Shown: piece by piece, positions 16,895-25,208 of the stretch
Layout of the letters: each line of letters starts with the position of its first letter
How positions within the stretch are numbered: the first letter of the stretch is position 1
Source of the DNA: Mycolicibacterium bacteremicum
Lineage (GTDB): Bacteria > Actinomycetota > Actinomycetes > Mycobacteriales > Mycobacteriaceae
Reading direction: 5' to 3'
Assembly: GCF_943913955.1 (NCBI RefSeq)
Contig: NZ_CALUAE010000026.1
Coordinates: 1 to 64,000, forward strand
DNA length: 64,000 bases
Notes under the pieces: model-generated
Told to the model about the DNA's origin: nothing
Databases searched by the model: none
The model's input: the letters and a program-made list of their open reading frames with translations, nothing else
Made by a program: the position numbers and the translations under genes

Positions 16895-18592
16895 ATGAAG
16901 TCCACCATCCTGTCCCGTCGCGATCTGGATTTTCTGCTCTACGAATGGCTGCGGGTCGAGGAACTGACCGCCGTGCCGCGGTTCGCCGAGCACTCCCGCG
17001 AGACGTTCGACGGCGTGCTGGACCTGTGCGAACAGCTGGCCGAGCGCTACTTCGCCCCGCACAACAAGCTCAGCGACGCCCAGGAGCCGACGTTCGACGG
17101 CACCGCGGTCACCGTCATCCCGGAGGTGAAGACGGCCATCGAGGCGTTCGCCAAGGCCGACCTCGTCGGGATGAGCTTCGACGCCGAGCTCGGTGGTGCG
17201 CAACTTCCGGTGACGGTCGCCCAGGCGGGCTTCGCCTGGATCTCGGCGGCCAACACCAGCACCTCCGGGTACCTGATGCTGACCATCGCCAACGCCAACC
17301 TGATCGCCGAGTTCGGCAGCCCGGAGCAGATCGAGACCTTCGTCAAACCCATGCTGGCGGGCCGTTTCACCGGTACGATGGCGCTCTCGGAGACCCAGGC
17401 CGGGTCCTCGCTGGCCGATATCACCACCCGCGCCGAACCCCAGGCCGACGGCAGCTACCGGGTCCACGGCACCAAGATGTGGATATCCGGCGCCGAGCAC
17501 GAGATGACCGAGAACATCGTCAACCTGGTGCTGGCCAAGATCCCGGGCGGCCCGGCGGGCACGAAGGGCATCTCGCTGTTCATCGTGCCCAAGTTCACCC
17601 CCGACGGTGCCCGCAATGCGGTGGCGATCTCCGGTCTCAACCACAAGATGGGCCAGCGCGGCATCACCAACACCGTGCTCAACTTCGACGGTGCCGTCGG
17701 CTACCTGGTGGGTGAACCACACCGCGGCCTGACCTACATGTTCCACATGATGAACGAGGCGCGCCTCGGGGTCGGGATGGGTGCGGTGGCGCTGGGCTAC
17801 ACCGGCTATCTGAAGTCCCTGGATTACGCCCGCGAACGCCCGCAGGGCCGCCTGGTGAAGGATCCGTCCACACCGCAGGTGCCGATCATCGCCCATGCCG
17901 ACGTCAAGCGAATGTTGTTGGCGCAGAAGGCGTATGTCGAGGGTGCGCTGGGATTGGCGCTGTACTGCGCGCGGCTGACCGACGTGGGTGACCATGCGCT
18001 GCTGGACATCCTGACCCCGGTCGCCAAGAGCTGGCCCTCGCAGTGGTGCCTGGAGGCCAACAGCCTGGCCATCCAGGTGCTCGGCGGCTACGGCTACACC
18101 CGCGAGTACGACGTCGAACAGCACTACCGGGACAACCGGCTCAACCCCATCCACGAGGGCACCCACGGGATCCAGAGCCTGGACCTGCTCGGTCGCAAGG
18201 TCACCCAGAACGGAGGGGCCAGCCTGGCGGCACTGTCCGAACGGATCGCCGAGACGGTGCGGGCGGCCGGTGCCGACCCGCTGGCCGGGCAGCTCGATGC
18301 CGCCTGGCAACGGATGGTCGAGGTGACCGCCGCGATGTTCGCCGGCGATGACCTGGCGGCGACGATGGCAAACAGTGCGATCTATCTGGAGGCGTTCGGC
18401 CACATCGTCATCGCGTGGATCTGGCTGGAGCAGTACCTGGCTGCCGCCGGCCGGGACGGGGACTTCTACGAGGGCAAGCGGCAGGCGGCCCGGTACTTCT
18501 TCCGGTACGAACTGCCCAGGACATACCCGCAAATGGACCTGCTGGCGAGCCTGGACCGCACCACCCTGGACATGCAGGACGACTGGTTCTGA
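16895..18592 (+). CDS. Large acyl-CoA dehydrogenase (FadE5/DmdC-like)
   Basis: 565 aa, longer than usual FadE because of an extended N-terminus and an extra C-terminal helical domain, as in FadE5 or DmdC-type enzymes. Seen: ALSETQAGSSLADITTRA (about residues 164-181), WISGAEHEM, and the C-terminal NPIHEGTHGIQ with the likely catalytic Glu. TAGCCT (16882-16887) lies seven bases before the ATG, so it may have its own leaderless promoter despite following desA3 by 20 bp. It introduces a 2,3-double bond into an acyl-CoA, chain length unknown. Confidence 0.9.
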   Translation: MKSTILSRRDLDFLLYEWLRVEELTAVPRFAEHSRETFDGVLDLCEQLAERYFAPHNKLSDAQEPTFDGTAVTVIPEVKTAIEAFAKADLVGMSFDAELGGAQLPVTVAQAGFAWISAANTSTSGYLMLTIANANLIAEFGSPEQIETFVKPMLAGRFTGTMALSETQAGSSLADITTRAEPQADGSYRVHGTKMWISGAEHEMTENIVNLVLAKIPGGPAGTKGISLFIVPKFTPDGARNAVAISGLNHKMGQRGITNTVLNFDGAVGYLVGEPHRGLTYMFHMMNEARLGVGMGAVALGYTGYLKSLDYARERPQGRLVKDPSTPQVPIIAHADVKRMLLAQKAYVEGALGLALYCARLTDVGDHALLDILTPVAKSWPSQWCLEANSLAIQVLGGYGYTREYDVEQHYRDNRLNPIHEGTHGIQSLDLLGRKVTQNGGASLAALSERIAETVRAAGADPLAGQLDAAWQRMVEVTAAMFAGDDLAATMANSAIYLEAFGHIVIAWIWLEQYLAAAGRDGDFYEGKRQAARYFFRYELPRTYPQMDLLASLDRTTLDMQDDWF

Positions 18593-18634
18593 TTCCGCGC
18601 GTAAGTGTCGTGCCACAGCAACCGCTGGCGTAGT

Positions 18635-18658
18635 CTTTCTGACGTAACCGTCAAAAAG
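18635..18658. promoter_or_regulatory. Inverted repeat upstream of the Bug-type gene
   Basis: TGACG-TAAC-CGTCA (18640-18653) is a perfect palindrome, and pairing extends outward with CTTTC/AAAAG and one mismatch. It lies 29 bases before the ATG at 18687 and 43 bases after the previous stop. It may be an operator or a weak terminator. Confidence 0.45.
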
Positions 18659-18686
18659 ATCGCGGTGCGCACGAAAGAAGATCCCC

Positions 18687-19688
18687 ATGGCGAAGGCAGC
18701 CACCCGTTCCCTGATCGCGCTGGCGGCCACCGCTGCGTTCACCCTGACCGCGTGCGGCGACGCCCCGGCCGATGCCACCGGTCAGGCGAGCGGCGGCTGG
18801 CCGTCGGGCAACGTCGAGATGCTGGTCGGCTACGCCCCCGGCGGATCCAGTGACGTCATCAGCCGGGCCATCGCCAAGGGCCTGTCGACCGATCTCGACG
18901 CGCCGTTCCGGATCACCAACCGGGAGGGCGGCAACGGTGCCGTCGCCGCCGCCGAACTCGCCGACGCACCCGCCGACGGTTCTGTCATCGGCATCCAGAA
19001 CGCCTCGCTCTACACGATCACCCCGCTGGCCGTTGCGCCTGACCAGGTCAGCCGGATCGACGACTTCGACGTCGTACACGGCATCTCCAGTGAGAACTAC
19101 GTGCTGGTCACCAACCCCGTGTCCGGGCTGCGCGCTGTCGCCGACCTGGCGACGGCGAACCGCACCATCCGATACGGCACCACCGGTGTCGGAACCGGCG
19201 CACAGCTGTCGGGGGCACTGCTGATGAAGGCCGCCGGTGTGGTGTCGGAGGCAGTGCCATTCGCCAGTGGCGCACCGAATCTCGCGGCGGTCCTGGCCAA
19301 TGAGGTCGACGTGGCGGTCATCCACGTCGGCGAGGCCATCGAGAACATCCAGTCCGGCAAGTTGACGCCGCTGGCGGTGTTCAGTCCGGAGCGGATCGGG
19401 TTCCTGCCCGAGGTCCCGACCGCCAAGGAACAGGGCCACGACATCGTCGTCACCCAGTACCGGTTCATGACCGTGCCCAAGGGGACGCCGGCCGAGGTGA
19501 CCGGGCCGCTGATCGAGGGGCTGCGGGCCACCTTCGACACCCCGGCCTACCAACGGTTCAACGAGCAGAACAGCCTGCTGCCGATGGAGATCCCCGGTGA
19601 CCAGGTCGTCGCCCAACTGGCCGCCGACAGCCGGCGATACGCCGAAATGGTCGCCCAGGGTGGCATCGACCTGCACAACATTGGGTAA
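18687..19688 (+). CDS. Tripartite tricarboxylate (Bug/TctC) binding lipoprotein
   Basis: 333 aa. Lipoprotein signal with TLTAC gives a lipidated Cys near residue 24. The mature domain shows Bug-family marks: VGYAPGGSSDVISRAIA at the first lobe, NREGGNGAVAAAELA, and a PEVPTAKEQGHDI segment in the second lobe. Such proteins deliver carboxylates to TctA/TctB membrane subunits. No tctA or tctB is adjacent, so the gene is an orphan here; partners may be elsewhere or it may act as a sensor. Confidence 0.88.
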   Translation: MAKAATRSLIALAATAAFTLTACGDAPADATGQASGGWPSGNVEMLVGYAPGGSSDVISRAIAKGLSTDLDAPFRITNREGGNGAVAAAELADAPADGSVIGIQNASLYTITPLAVAPDQVSRIDDFDVVHGISSENYVLVTNPVSGLRAVADLATANRTIRYGTTGVGTGAQLSGALLMKAAGVVSEAVPFASGAPNLAAVLANEVDVAVIHVGEAIENIQSGKLTPLAVFSPERIGFLPEVPTAKEQGHDIVVTQYRFMTVPKGTPAEVTGPLIEGLRATFDTPAYQRFNEQNSLLPMEIPGDQVVAQLAADSRRYAEMVAQGGIDLHNIG

Positions 19689-19774
19689 TCCCCCCATGTG
19701 TTTCGTGTCTCTTTTGCGTGTGTAGCGCCGCCGGCGAGCCGACTCACCAGGTGAGCGCAGGCAAGGAGATGACG

Positions 19775-21307
19775 ATGGCCGAAAAGAAGATGGCCGAGAA
19801 CAAACTGCTGTCACCAGGGCAGACGTGCTGGCGAACGGTCGAGGCGGACCGCTTCGCGCCCATCGTCGATGGCGCCGACTATCTGAGGTGCGTGAAATCG
19901 GCGATGCTGGGCGCCGAGAACCGGATCCTGCTCATCGGCTGGGACTTCGACGCCCGCACCACGTTCGAGCCGGGCGGCGGCACACTGCCCGGTCCCAACC
20001 AACTGGGCCCGTTCCTGTTCTGGCTGCTGTGGCGCCGCCCGCACCTCAAGGTCTACGTGCTCAAGTCCAACCTCCGGCTGCTGCCGGTCTTCGAGCGGTA
20101 CTGGTACAGCATCGTCCCGGTGCAGTGGCTCAACCGGATCACCTCGGCGCGGATGCACCTGGCCGTCGACGGCGCGCACCCCACCGGCGCGGTGCACCAC
20201 CAGAAGGTGGTGGTCATCGACGACGCCGTCGCGTTCTGCGGGGGGATCGACCTGACGCTCGGACGCTGGGACACCCGCGCACACGATGCGGTCGAGCCGG
20301 GTCGGCGGGCGGCCGGTGAGGCCTACGGTCCACGGCACGAGGTGGCCACGGTCGTCGACGGGGAGGCGGCCCGGTCGCTGGCCGAACTGGCCAGGGACCG
20401 TTGGGAGATGGCGACCGGCCAGGCCCTGCCGCCGGTCGGTCCCGGCGCGAGCGTCTGGCCGCAGCCCTGCGAACCGGCGCTGCGCCACGTGCAGATCGGC
20501 ATCGCCCGGACGCTGCCCTCGTTGCCCGAGCGCGACGAGGTGCGCGAGGTCGAGGCGTTGAACCTGGCGGCCATCGGTGCCGCCCGGAAGATGATCTACC
20601 TGGAGAACCAGTACCTGGCCGCGCGCAGCATCTGCGAGGCGCTGGCCGAGCGGCTACGCGACCCCGATGGTCCCGAGGTGATCATCGTGCTGCCGCGCAC
20701 CTCGGAGAGCCAGTTGGAACGGGAATCGATGGACAGCGCCCGCGAGCGGATGCTGCGCCTGCTGTGGGAGGCCGACGAGCATGACCGGCTGGGCGTCTAC
20801 TGGCCCGCGGTGCCCGGTGGACAGTCGCTCTACATCCACTCCAAGATCGTCGTCGTCGACGACCGCTTCCTGCGCATCGGCTCGTCCAACCTGAACAACC
20901 GCTCGCTGGGCTTCGACAGCGAATGCGATGTGGCCATCGAGTACTCCGACGACCGCGACGACATCCGCACCCACATCGAGTTCGTCCGCGACGACCTGCT
21001 GGCCGAGCACCTCGGGCTGCCGCTGGACACGGTGCGCGCCGAGATGCGGGCGCGCGGGTCCATCCTGAAGGCGGTCGACACCCTGCGCGGACGGTCCCTG
21101 CGCAAGTTCACCCCGCACATGGTGTCCGCCGACGCCGGGCCCTTCGCCGAGAACGACCTGATGGATCCCGTCCGGGTGCCGACATCGGTGGCGGTGAGCG
21201 TGCTCTCGGTGGCCGTCGCGCTGGTCACCTGGCCGTTGGTCAAGGGAGCGCCGGGACTGTGGTCGGTGGTCCGCTCGGCCGGTGAACGGGTCGGCCTGCC
21301 CATCTGA
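19775..21307 (+). CDS. Phospholipase D-family protein
   Basis: 510 aa. Two HKD motifs are intact: H142-x-K144-x4-D149 (HHQKVVVIDD) and H355-x-K357-x4-D362 (HSKIVVVDD), each followed by a GG or GSSN turn. Such enzymes hydrolyse or exchange phospholipid headgroups. A hydrophobic stretch near the C-terminus could anchor it. The ATG at 19775 was chosen because AAGGAG lies six bases upstream, although the frame is open further upstream. A GTTT-N16-GTGTAG element near 19703 weakly resembles a SigF promoter. Confidence 0.9.
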   Translation: MAEKKMAENKLLSPGQTCWRTVEADRFAPIVDGADYLRCVKSAMLGAENRILLIGWDFDARTTFEPGGGTLPGPNQLGPFLFWLLWRRPHLKVYVLKSNLRLLPVFERYWYSIVPVQWLNRITSARMHLAVDGAHPTGAVHHQKVVVIDDAVAFCGGIDLTLGRWDTRAHDAVEPGRRAAGEAYGPRHEVATVVDGEAARSLAELARDRWEMATGQALPPVGPGASVWPQPCEPALRHVQIGIARTLPSLPERDEVREVEALNLAAIGAARKMIYLENQYLAARSICEALAERLRDPDGPEVIIVLPRTSESQLERESMDSARERMLRLLWEADEHDRLGVYWPAVPGGQSLYIHSKIVVVDDRFLRIGSSNLNNRSLGFDSECDVAIEYSDDRDDIRTHIEFVRDDLLAEHLGLPLDTVRAEMRARGSILKAVDTLRGRSLRKFTPHMVSADAGPFAENDLMDPVRVPTSVAVSVLSVAVALVTWPLVKGAPGLWSVVRSAGERVGLPI

Positions 21308-21308
21308 A

Positions 21309-22403
21309 TCAGAACTCGATGATCTGGCGCACCGCGCGGCCGTCGGCCAGCGCGTCCATCCCGGCGTTGATCTCCTCCAGCGTCAGAGTGGCCGAGACCA
21401 GCTTCTCCACCGGCAACCGGCCCGCCCGCCACAGCTCGACGAAGCGCGGGATGTCGCGGGCCGGTACCGCCGAACCCAGATAGCTGCCGATCAGGGTCCG
21501 CCCCTCGGCCACCAAACTCAACGGGGACAACGTGATCCGGGCATCCGGGGCCGGCAGCCCGACGGTGATGGTCCGCCCACCCGGCGCGGTCAGGCCGATC
21601 GCGGTCTCCAGCGCGCCGGCATGCCCGACGGCCTCGATGACCACCTCGGCCTTGATATCGGCCGCATCGGGTGTGGCCACCGCATGCGCACCCAGCTCAC
21701 GCGCCAACGCCAGCTTGTCCGGCAGCCGGTCGACCGCGACGACCCGCACATCGTCATGGGCGAGCGCGGTGAGCATGGCGGCCATCCCGACACCCCCCAT
21801 GCCGACGACGGCCACGGTCTGGCCCGGTTGCGGCCGCCCGGCGTTGAGGACCGCCCCGCCGCCGGTGAGCACGGCGCAGCCCAGCAGGGACGCCACCACC
21901 GCGGGGACATCGTCGTCCACCGGCACCACCGACCTGCGGTCGACCACGGCGTGGGTGGCGAATCCGGACACGCCGAGATGGTGCAGCACCGGCCGGGCGT
22001 CGGGCCGGGCCAGCCGGACCGCCCCACTGAGCAAGGTGCCCGCGCCGTTGGCCGCGCTGCCGGGAATGCACGGCGCCAGGCCGTCGGTCGCGCAGGCCGA
22101 ACACTGCCCGCAGCGCGGCAGGAAGGTCATCACCACTCGCCGGCCGACCGCCAGATCGGAAGAGCCGCCCACCTTTTCGACCACGCCGGCCGCCTCGTGG
22201 CCGAGCAGCATCGGAATCGGCCGCACCCGGTTGCCGTCCACCACCGACAGGTCGGAGTGGCACAGCCCGGCGGCCTCGATGCGCACCAGCAGTTCACCGT
22301 CGCCCGGTTCGCCGAGGTCGAGCTCCGTCACCGTCAGCGGTTGCGAGGCCGCATAGGGCCGGGACGCACCTATCGTTTCCAAGACCGCACCGCGGATCAA
22401 CAT
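21309..22403 (-). CDS. adhE1: Zinc-dependent alcohol dehydrogenase
   Basis: 364 aa, MDR superfamily. Catalytic zinc ligands in GLCHSD and GHEAAG; structural zinc Cys in CGQCSACATDGLAPC; NAD fold VVGMGGVGMAA. It oxidises an alcohol or reduces an aldehyde. It is divergent from the thioesterase gene over only 14 bp, in the same order as Rv0162c (adhE1)-Rv0163-Rv0164-mce1R in M. tuberculosis; the symbol rests on that synteny. Its stop almost touches that of the convergent phospholipase D gene. Confidence 0.9.
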   Translation of the reverse strand: MLIRGAVLETIGASRPYAASQPLTVTELDLGEPGDGELLVRIEAAGLCHSDLSVVDGNRVRPIPMLLGHEAAGVVEKVGGSSDLAVGRRVVMTFLPRCGQCSACATDGLAPCIPGSAANGAGTLLSGAVRLARPDARPVLHHLGVSGFATHAVVDRRSVVPVDDDVPAVVASLLGCAVLTGGGAVLNAGRPQPGQTVAVVGMGGVGMAAMLTALAHDDVRVVAVDRLPDKLALARELGAHAVATPDAADIKAEVVIEAVGHAGALETAIGLTAPGGRTITVGLPAPDARITLSPLSLVAEGRTLIGSYLGSAVPARDIPRFVELWRAGRLPVEKLVSATLTLEEINAGMDALADGRAVRQIIEF

Positions 22404-22417
22404 GACACCAGCCTGAC

Positions 22418-22939
22418 ATGCTGGCCGGCATGGAGTACACGAGCGCGGACTTCGGTGTGCACTGGCCGGTGCAGACGCGGTGGACCGACAACGACATGTT
22501 CGGACACCTCAACAACGCGGTCTACTACCAGCTCTTCGACACCGCCATCAACTCCTGGATCGGCTCGCGGGCCGGGGTCGACCCGATGGCCGCGCCGTGG
22601 TTGGGCGTGGTCGCCGAATCGAGCTGCCGCTACCTCGCGGAGGTGGCCTTCCCCTCGGATCTGGTCGTCGGCCTGGCGGTGACGCGGTTGGGCACCAGCA
22701 GCGTCACCTACCGCACCGGACTGTGGGCCGCTGGGCCTGATGCGCGGCTCGCCGCTGGGCCGGATGCGCGGCTCGCCGCGGGGCCGGATGCGCGGCTCGC
22801 CGCTGGGCCGGATGCGCGGCTCGCCGCGGTCGGCTCGTGGGTGCACGTCTACGTCGACCGCCAGACCCGCCGCCCGGTCCCCATCCCGGACCCCATCCGC
22901 ACTCTGCTCGGCACCGTCGTCCACGACGCGACACCCTGA
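22418..22939 (+). CDS. Hotdog-fold acyl-CoA thioesterase with internal tandem repeat
   Basis: 173 aa, 4HBT/YbgC-like. WTDNDMFGHLNNAVYYQLFD holds the catalytic Asp and the following HxNN. It likely hydrolyses a lipid acyl-CoA. It corresponds by position to Rv0163. Residues about 104-135 are four consecutive copies of AAGPDARL, inserted between two strands (YRTGLW and VGSWVHVYVDR) where the hotdog fold would have a short loop. The start is ATG 22418 or, better conserved, ATG 22430. The promoter must fit in a very short divergent gap. Confidence 0.85.
   Translation: MLAGMEYTSADFGVHWPVQTRWTDNDMFGHLNNAVYYQLFDTAINSWIGSRAGVDPMAAPWLGVVAESSCRYLAEVAFPSDLVVGLAVTRLGTSSVTYRTGLWAAGPDARLAAGPDARLAAGPDARLAAGPDARLAAVGSWVHVYVDRQTRRPVPIPDPIRTLLGTVVHDATP
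22727..22822 (+). repeat. Four 24-bp tandem repeats inside the thioesterase gene
   Basis: Units at 22727-22750, 22751-22774, 22775-22798 and 22799-22822 differ at only two positions (T/G in the centre, T/G after CCGC), followed by a partial fifth (GCCGC). Each is eight codons, so copy-number change keeps the frame. This is a minisatellite-type coding repeat. Confidence 0.95.
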
Positions 22940-22949
22940 CCGATTCACC

Positions 22950-22974
22950 GTTTCCGCCGATTCAAACGGGGTAG
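22950..22974 (+). promoter_or_regulatory. SigF-type promoter
   Basis: GTTT (22950-22953), a 15-base spacer, then GGGTAG (22969-22974) match the mycobacterial SigF consensus GTTT-N15-17-GGGTAT with one mismatch. It lies 31 bases before the ATG at 23005 and would start transcription near 22982, upstream of the metallo-beta-lactamase-fold gene. This would place that gene in the stress/stationary-phase regulon. Confidence 0.6.
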
Positions 22975-23004
22975 CCGCCGGCAACACCCCACGGAGGAGA
23001 CGTC

Positions 23005-23094
23005 ATGCATGGCGAGAGCACCCGCGCGAGCGCCCGCACCGATCCGCTGCCGACCACCGCGGCCGCCCGGCGGATGGCGAACCGGTGGACCTGA
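23005..23094 (+). CDS. Short ORF overlapping the start of the MBL gene (29 aa)
   Basis: ATG at 23005 follows a good GGAGGA site and encodes MHGESTRASARTDPLPTTAA plus nine more residues, ending TGA at 23092-23094, ten bases into the next gene's likely GTG start at 23085. The peptide has no recognised domain. Either it is a translated leader coupled to the downstream gene, or a frameshift has detached the native N-terminus of that gene. Confidence 0.45.
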   Translation: MHGESTRASARTDPLPTTAAARRMANRWT

Positions 23095-23891
23095 CCGTCA
23101 CCTTCATCGGCAATGCCACCACGCTGATCTCCGCGGGTGGCATCACCGTGCTGACCGATCCCAACTTCCTGCACCAGGGCCAGCACGCCTACCTGGGATA
23201 CGGGCTGCTGTCCCGGCGGCTGCACCCACCGGCTCTGCGCGTCGAGGAACTACCGCCGGTGGATGCAATCGTGTTGTCGCACATGCACGGTGACCACTGG
23301 GACCGGGTCGCCCAGCGCGGTCTGGACCATTCGTTGCGGGTGGTCACCACCCCGCACGCGGCAAAACGATTGGTGCGCCGCGGATTCAACGGCGCTCGCG
23401 GCCTGACGACCTGGGATCACCGCGACATCGTCAAGGGTTCGACAACGCTGCGGATCACCGCGCTGCCCGGCCGGCACGCACCCACCTGGACGCAACGCCT
23501 GCTGCCCCCCGTGATGGGCTCGATGCTGGAATTCGGCACCGCCGACAACCCGGCCCAGCGCAGGTTGTACATCTCCGGGGACACCCTGTTCATCGAGGAC
23601 CTCACCCAGATCGCCACCCGCTTCCAGGCGATCGAGGCCGGCATCCTGCACCTCGGTGGCACCCGGCTACCCGCCGGTCCGCGATTGCCGTTCGGGCTCA
23701 CGGTCACCATGGACGGCCGCCAGGGCGCCGAGGCGGTCGAGGCGGTCGGCCTGCCCAAGGTGATCCCGGTGCACTTCGACGACTACGGCGTGTTCGCCTC
23801 CCCGCTGAGCGACTTCCGCGCCGAGATGGAGCGACGTCGCATGGATGACCGCATCGTCGAACTCGGCCGCGGGGAGTCGGTCCAGCTCTGA
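23085..23891 (+). CDS. Metallo-beta-lactamase-fold hydrolase
   Basis: 268 aa from the GTG at 23085. The protein begins at once with the first strand VDLTVTFIGNATTLI and TVLTDPNF, as in the UlaG-like L-ascorbate-6-phosphate lactonase/N-acyl-PE phospholipase D branch. The metal motif HMHGDH is at about residues 62-67, further ligands are probably GRHAP, the Asp of SGDT and the late H of IPVHFDDY. No Shine-Dalgarno precedes the GTG itself; the strong one belongs to an overlapping short ORF. A SigF-like promoter lies upstream. Substrate unknown. Confidence 0.82.
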   Translation: MDLTVTFIGNATTLISAGGITVLTDPNFLHQGQHAYLGYGLLSRRLHPPALRVEELPPVDAIVLSHMHGDHWDRVAQRGLDHSLRVVTTPHAAKRLVRRGFNGARGLTTWDHRDIVKGSTTLRITALPGRHAPTWTQRLLPPVMGSMLEFGTADNPAQRRLYISGDTLFIEDLTQIATRFQAIEAGILHLGGTRLPAGPRLPFGLTVTMDGRQGAEAVEAVGLPKVIPVHFDDYGVFASPLSDFRAEMERRRMDDRIVELGRGESVQL

Positions 23892-23923
23892 TCGCGGTCG
23901 GCGCGACTCGCTATGCTCGCCCG

Positions 23924-24364
23924 ATGCCGATCGTCAGCAAGACCGTCGAGGTGTCCGCCCCCGCCGCCACGATCATGGCGATCGTCGCGGACTTCGAGGC
24001 CTACCCGCAGTGGAACGAAGAGGTCCGCGGGGCCTGGGTGCTGGCCCGCTACGACGACGGCCGGCCCAGCCAGCTGCGGCTGGACACCAAGGTCCAAGGT
24101 ATCGAGGGGACCTACATCCAGGCCGTCTACTATCCCGCCGAGGGGCAGATCCAGACCGTCATGCAGCAGGGCAATCTGTTCTCCAAGCAGGAGCAGCTGT
24201 TCGCCGTCGTCGACATGGGCCCCACCAGCCTGCTCACCGTCGACATGGACGTCGAGGTCGACATGCCCGGTGTGCCGTCGATGATGGTCAAGAAGGTCGT
24301 CAACGACGCACTGGAACACCTGGCGGGCAACCTCAAGAAGCGCGCCGAGGAACTGGCCGGCTGA
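23924..24364 (+). CDS. TB18.5: SRPBCC (START-like) protein, Rv0164/TB18.5 orthologue
   Basis: 146 aa, one polyketide-cyclase/START-like domain with a hydrophobic cavity: IVADFEAYPQWNEEV near residues 22-36 and a final amphipathic helix LEHLAGNLKKRAEEL. It matches Rv0164 in sequence style and in place, directly before mce1R. Its biochemical role is unknown; a lipid ligand is likely. TATGCT (23912-23917) lies six bases before the ATG, so the transcript is probably leaderless. Its TGA abuts the mce1R stop (TGATCA). Confidence 0.88.
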   Translation: MPIVSKTVEVSAPAATIMAIVADFEAYPQWNEEVRGAWVLARYDDGRPSQLRLDTKVQGIEGTYIQAVYYPAEGQIQTVMQQGNLFSKQEQLFAVVDMGPTSLLTVDMDVEVDMPGVPSMMVKKVVNDALEHLAGNLKKRAEELAG

Positions 24365-25045
24365 TCAGGTCCACAGCCCCAGATCGTCGAGCAGGCTGGT
24401 CAACCGCCGGGCCCCGTCGTCGAACTGGCTGCGCGTCAGGCGGACCACCTCGGTGACCTCGCGGCGGCGCATCGCGGCGACCAGCTCGCGGTGGTTGGCC
24501 ACCGCCTCCACACCCCACTGCGGGTCCGAGGCGTAGATGTGCGGAGGTAGGTAGCGGGCCGCGTTGAGCAGGAACCAGGCCAGCTTCATCCGGTTGGTGG
24601 TGCGGTTGAACGCGCGGTGGAACCTGAACTCGGCCAGCGCGATCGCATCGACGTCACCGGAGCGCACCGCCGCGTCCAGATCCTCGGTCAGGCGCGCCAA
24701 CTCGTCGATCTCGGCATCGGTGGCACGCTGGGCGGCGGTGGCGGCCAGCTCGGCGGCGATCGCCCCCTGCAGCCAGAAGATGTCGGCGATGTCGTCACGG
24801 GTGAACGGTGAGACCACGTGCCCGCGGTTGGGCTCCAGTTGCACCATGCCCTCGCCGCGCAGGGTGCGCAGCGCCTCGCGCACCGGGGTGATGCTCACCC
24901 CGAGTTGCGCCGCGGTCTCGTCGAGACGCACGAACGTGCCCGGCCGCAGCGTCCCGGACATGATCGCCACCCGCAGGTAGCCGGCCACCTCGTCGGAGAG
25001 CTGTTCGCGGCGGCGGGCCGGACCCAGTTTGGCGGGCGCGTTCAT
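24365..25045 (-). CDS. mce1R: GntR/FadR-family regulator of the mce1 operon
   Basis: 226 aa from the ATG at 25045 (MNAPAKLG). The N-terminal winged HTH includes LSDEVAGYLRVAIMSGTLRPG and GVSITPVREALRTLRGEGMV; the C-terminal FCD ligand domain has metal-type His residues (FRFHRAF and NHREL). It is divergent from fadD5-mce1, exactly as Rv0165c (Mce1R), the established repressor of that operon. The frame is open further up, with other possible starts at 25087 and 25123; the latter would put the operator against the start codon. Confidence 0.92.
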   Translation of the reverse strand: MNAPAKLGPARRREQLSDEVAGYLRVAIMSGTLRPGTFVRLDETAAQLGVSITPVREALRTLRGEGMVQLEPNRGHVVSPFTRDDIADIFWLQGAIAAELAATAAQRATDAEIDELARLTEDLDAAVRSGDVDAIALAEFRFHRAFNRTTNRMKLAWFLLNAARYLPPHIYASDPQWGVEAVANHRELVAAMRRREVTEVVRLTRSQFDDGARRLTSLLDDLGLWT

Positions 25046-25125
25046 GCCGACGAGGGGTCCTTTCCGGGCTGTCGCGGGCTTGTCCATCCGACGGATGTCG
25101 GCATAGTGTGACCGCATCCACACAG

Positions 25126-25139
25126 TATTTGATCAAATA
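25126..25139. promoter_or_regulatory. Perfect palindrome, probable Mce1R operator
   Basis: TATTTGATCAAATA is a 14-bp perfect palindrome between mce1R and fadD5. FadR-type GntR proteins bind short palindromes, and an AT-rich one is conspicuous in this GC-rich genome. Binding here would repress both mce1R and the fadD5-mce1 operon. Confidence 0.75.
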
Positions 25140-25208
25140 TAAACGTTGCGCGGAATCCACACACTGCGCACGCCAGCGTCGTATCCGCCGATCGAAAGAG
25201 CCTCGGAG

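Noticed and set aside
22740..23004. The MBL gene extending upstream through the thioesterase repeat region.
   Set aside because: That frame reads MRGSPLGR-type repeats antiphase to the thioesterase and lacks any homology before VDLTVTFIG.
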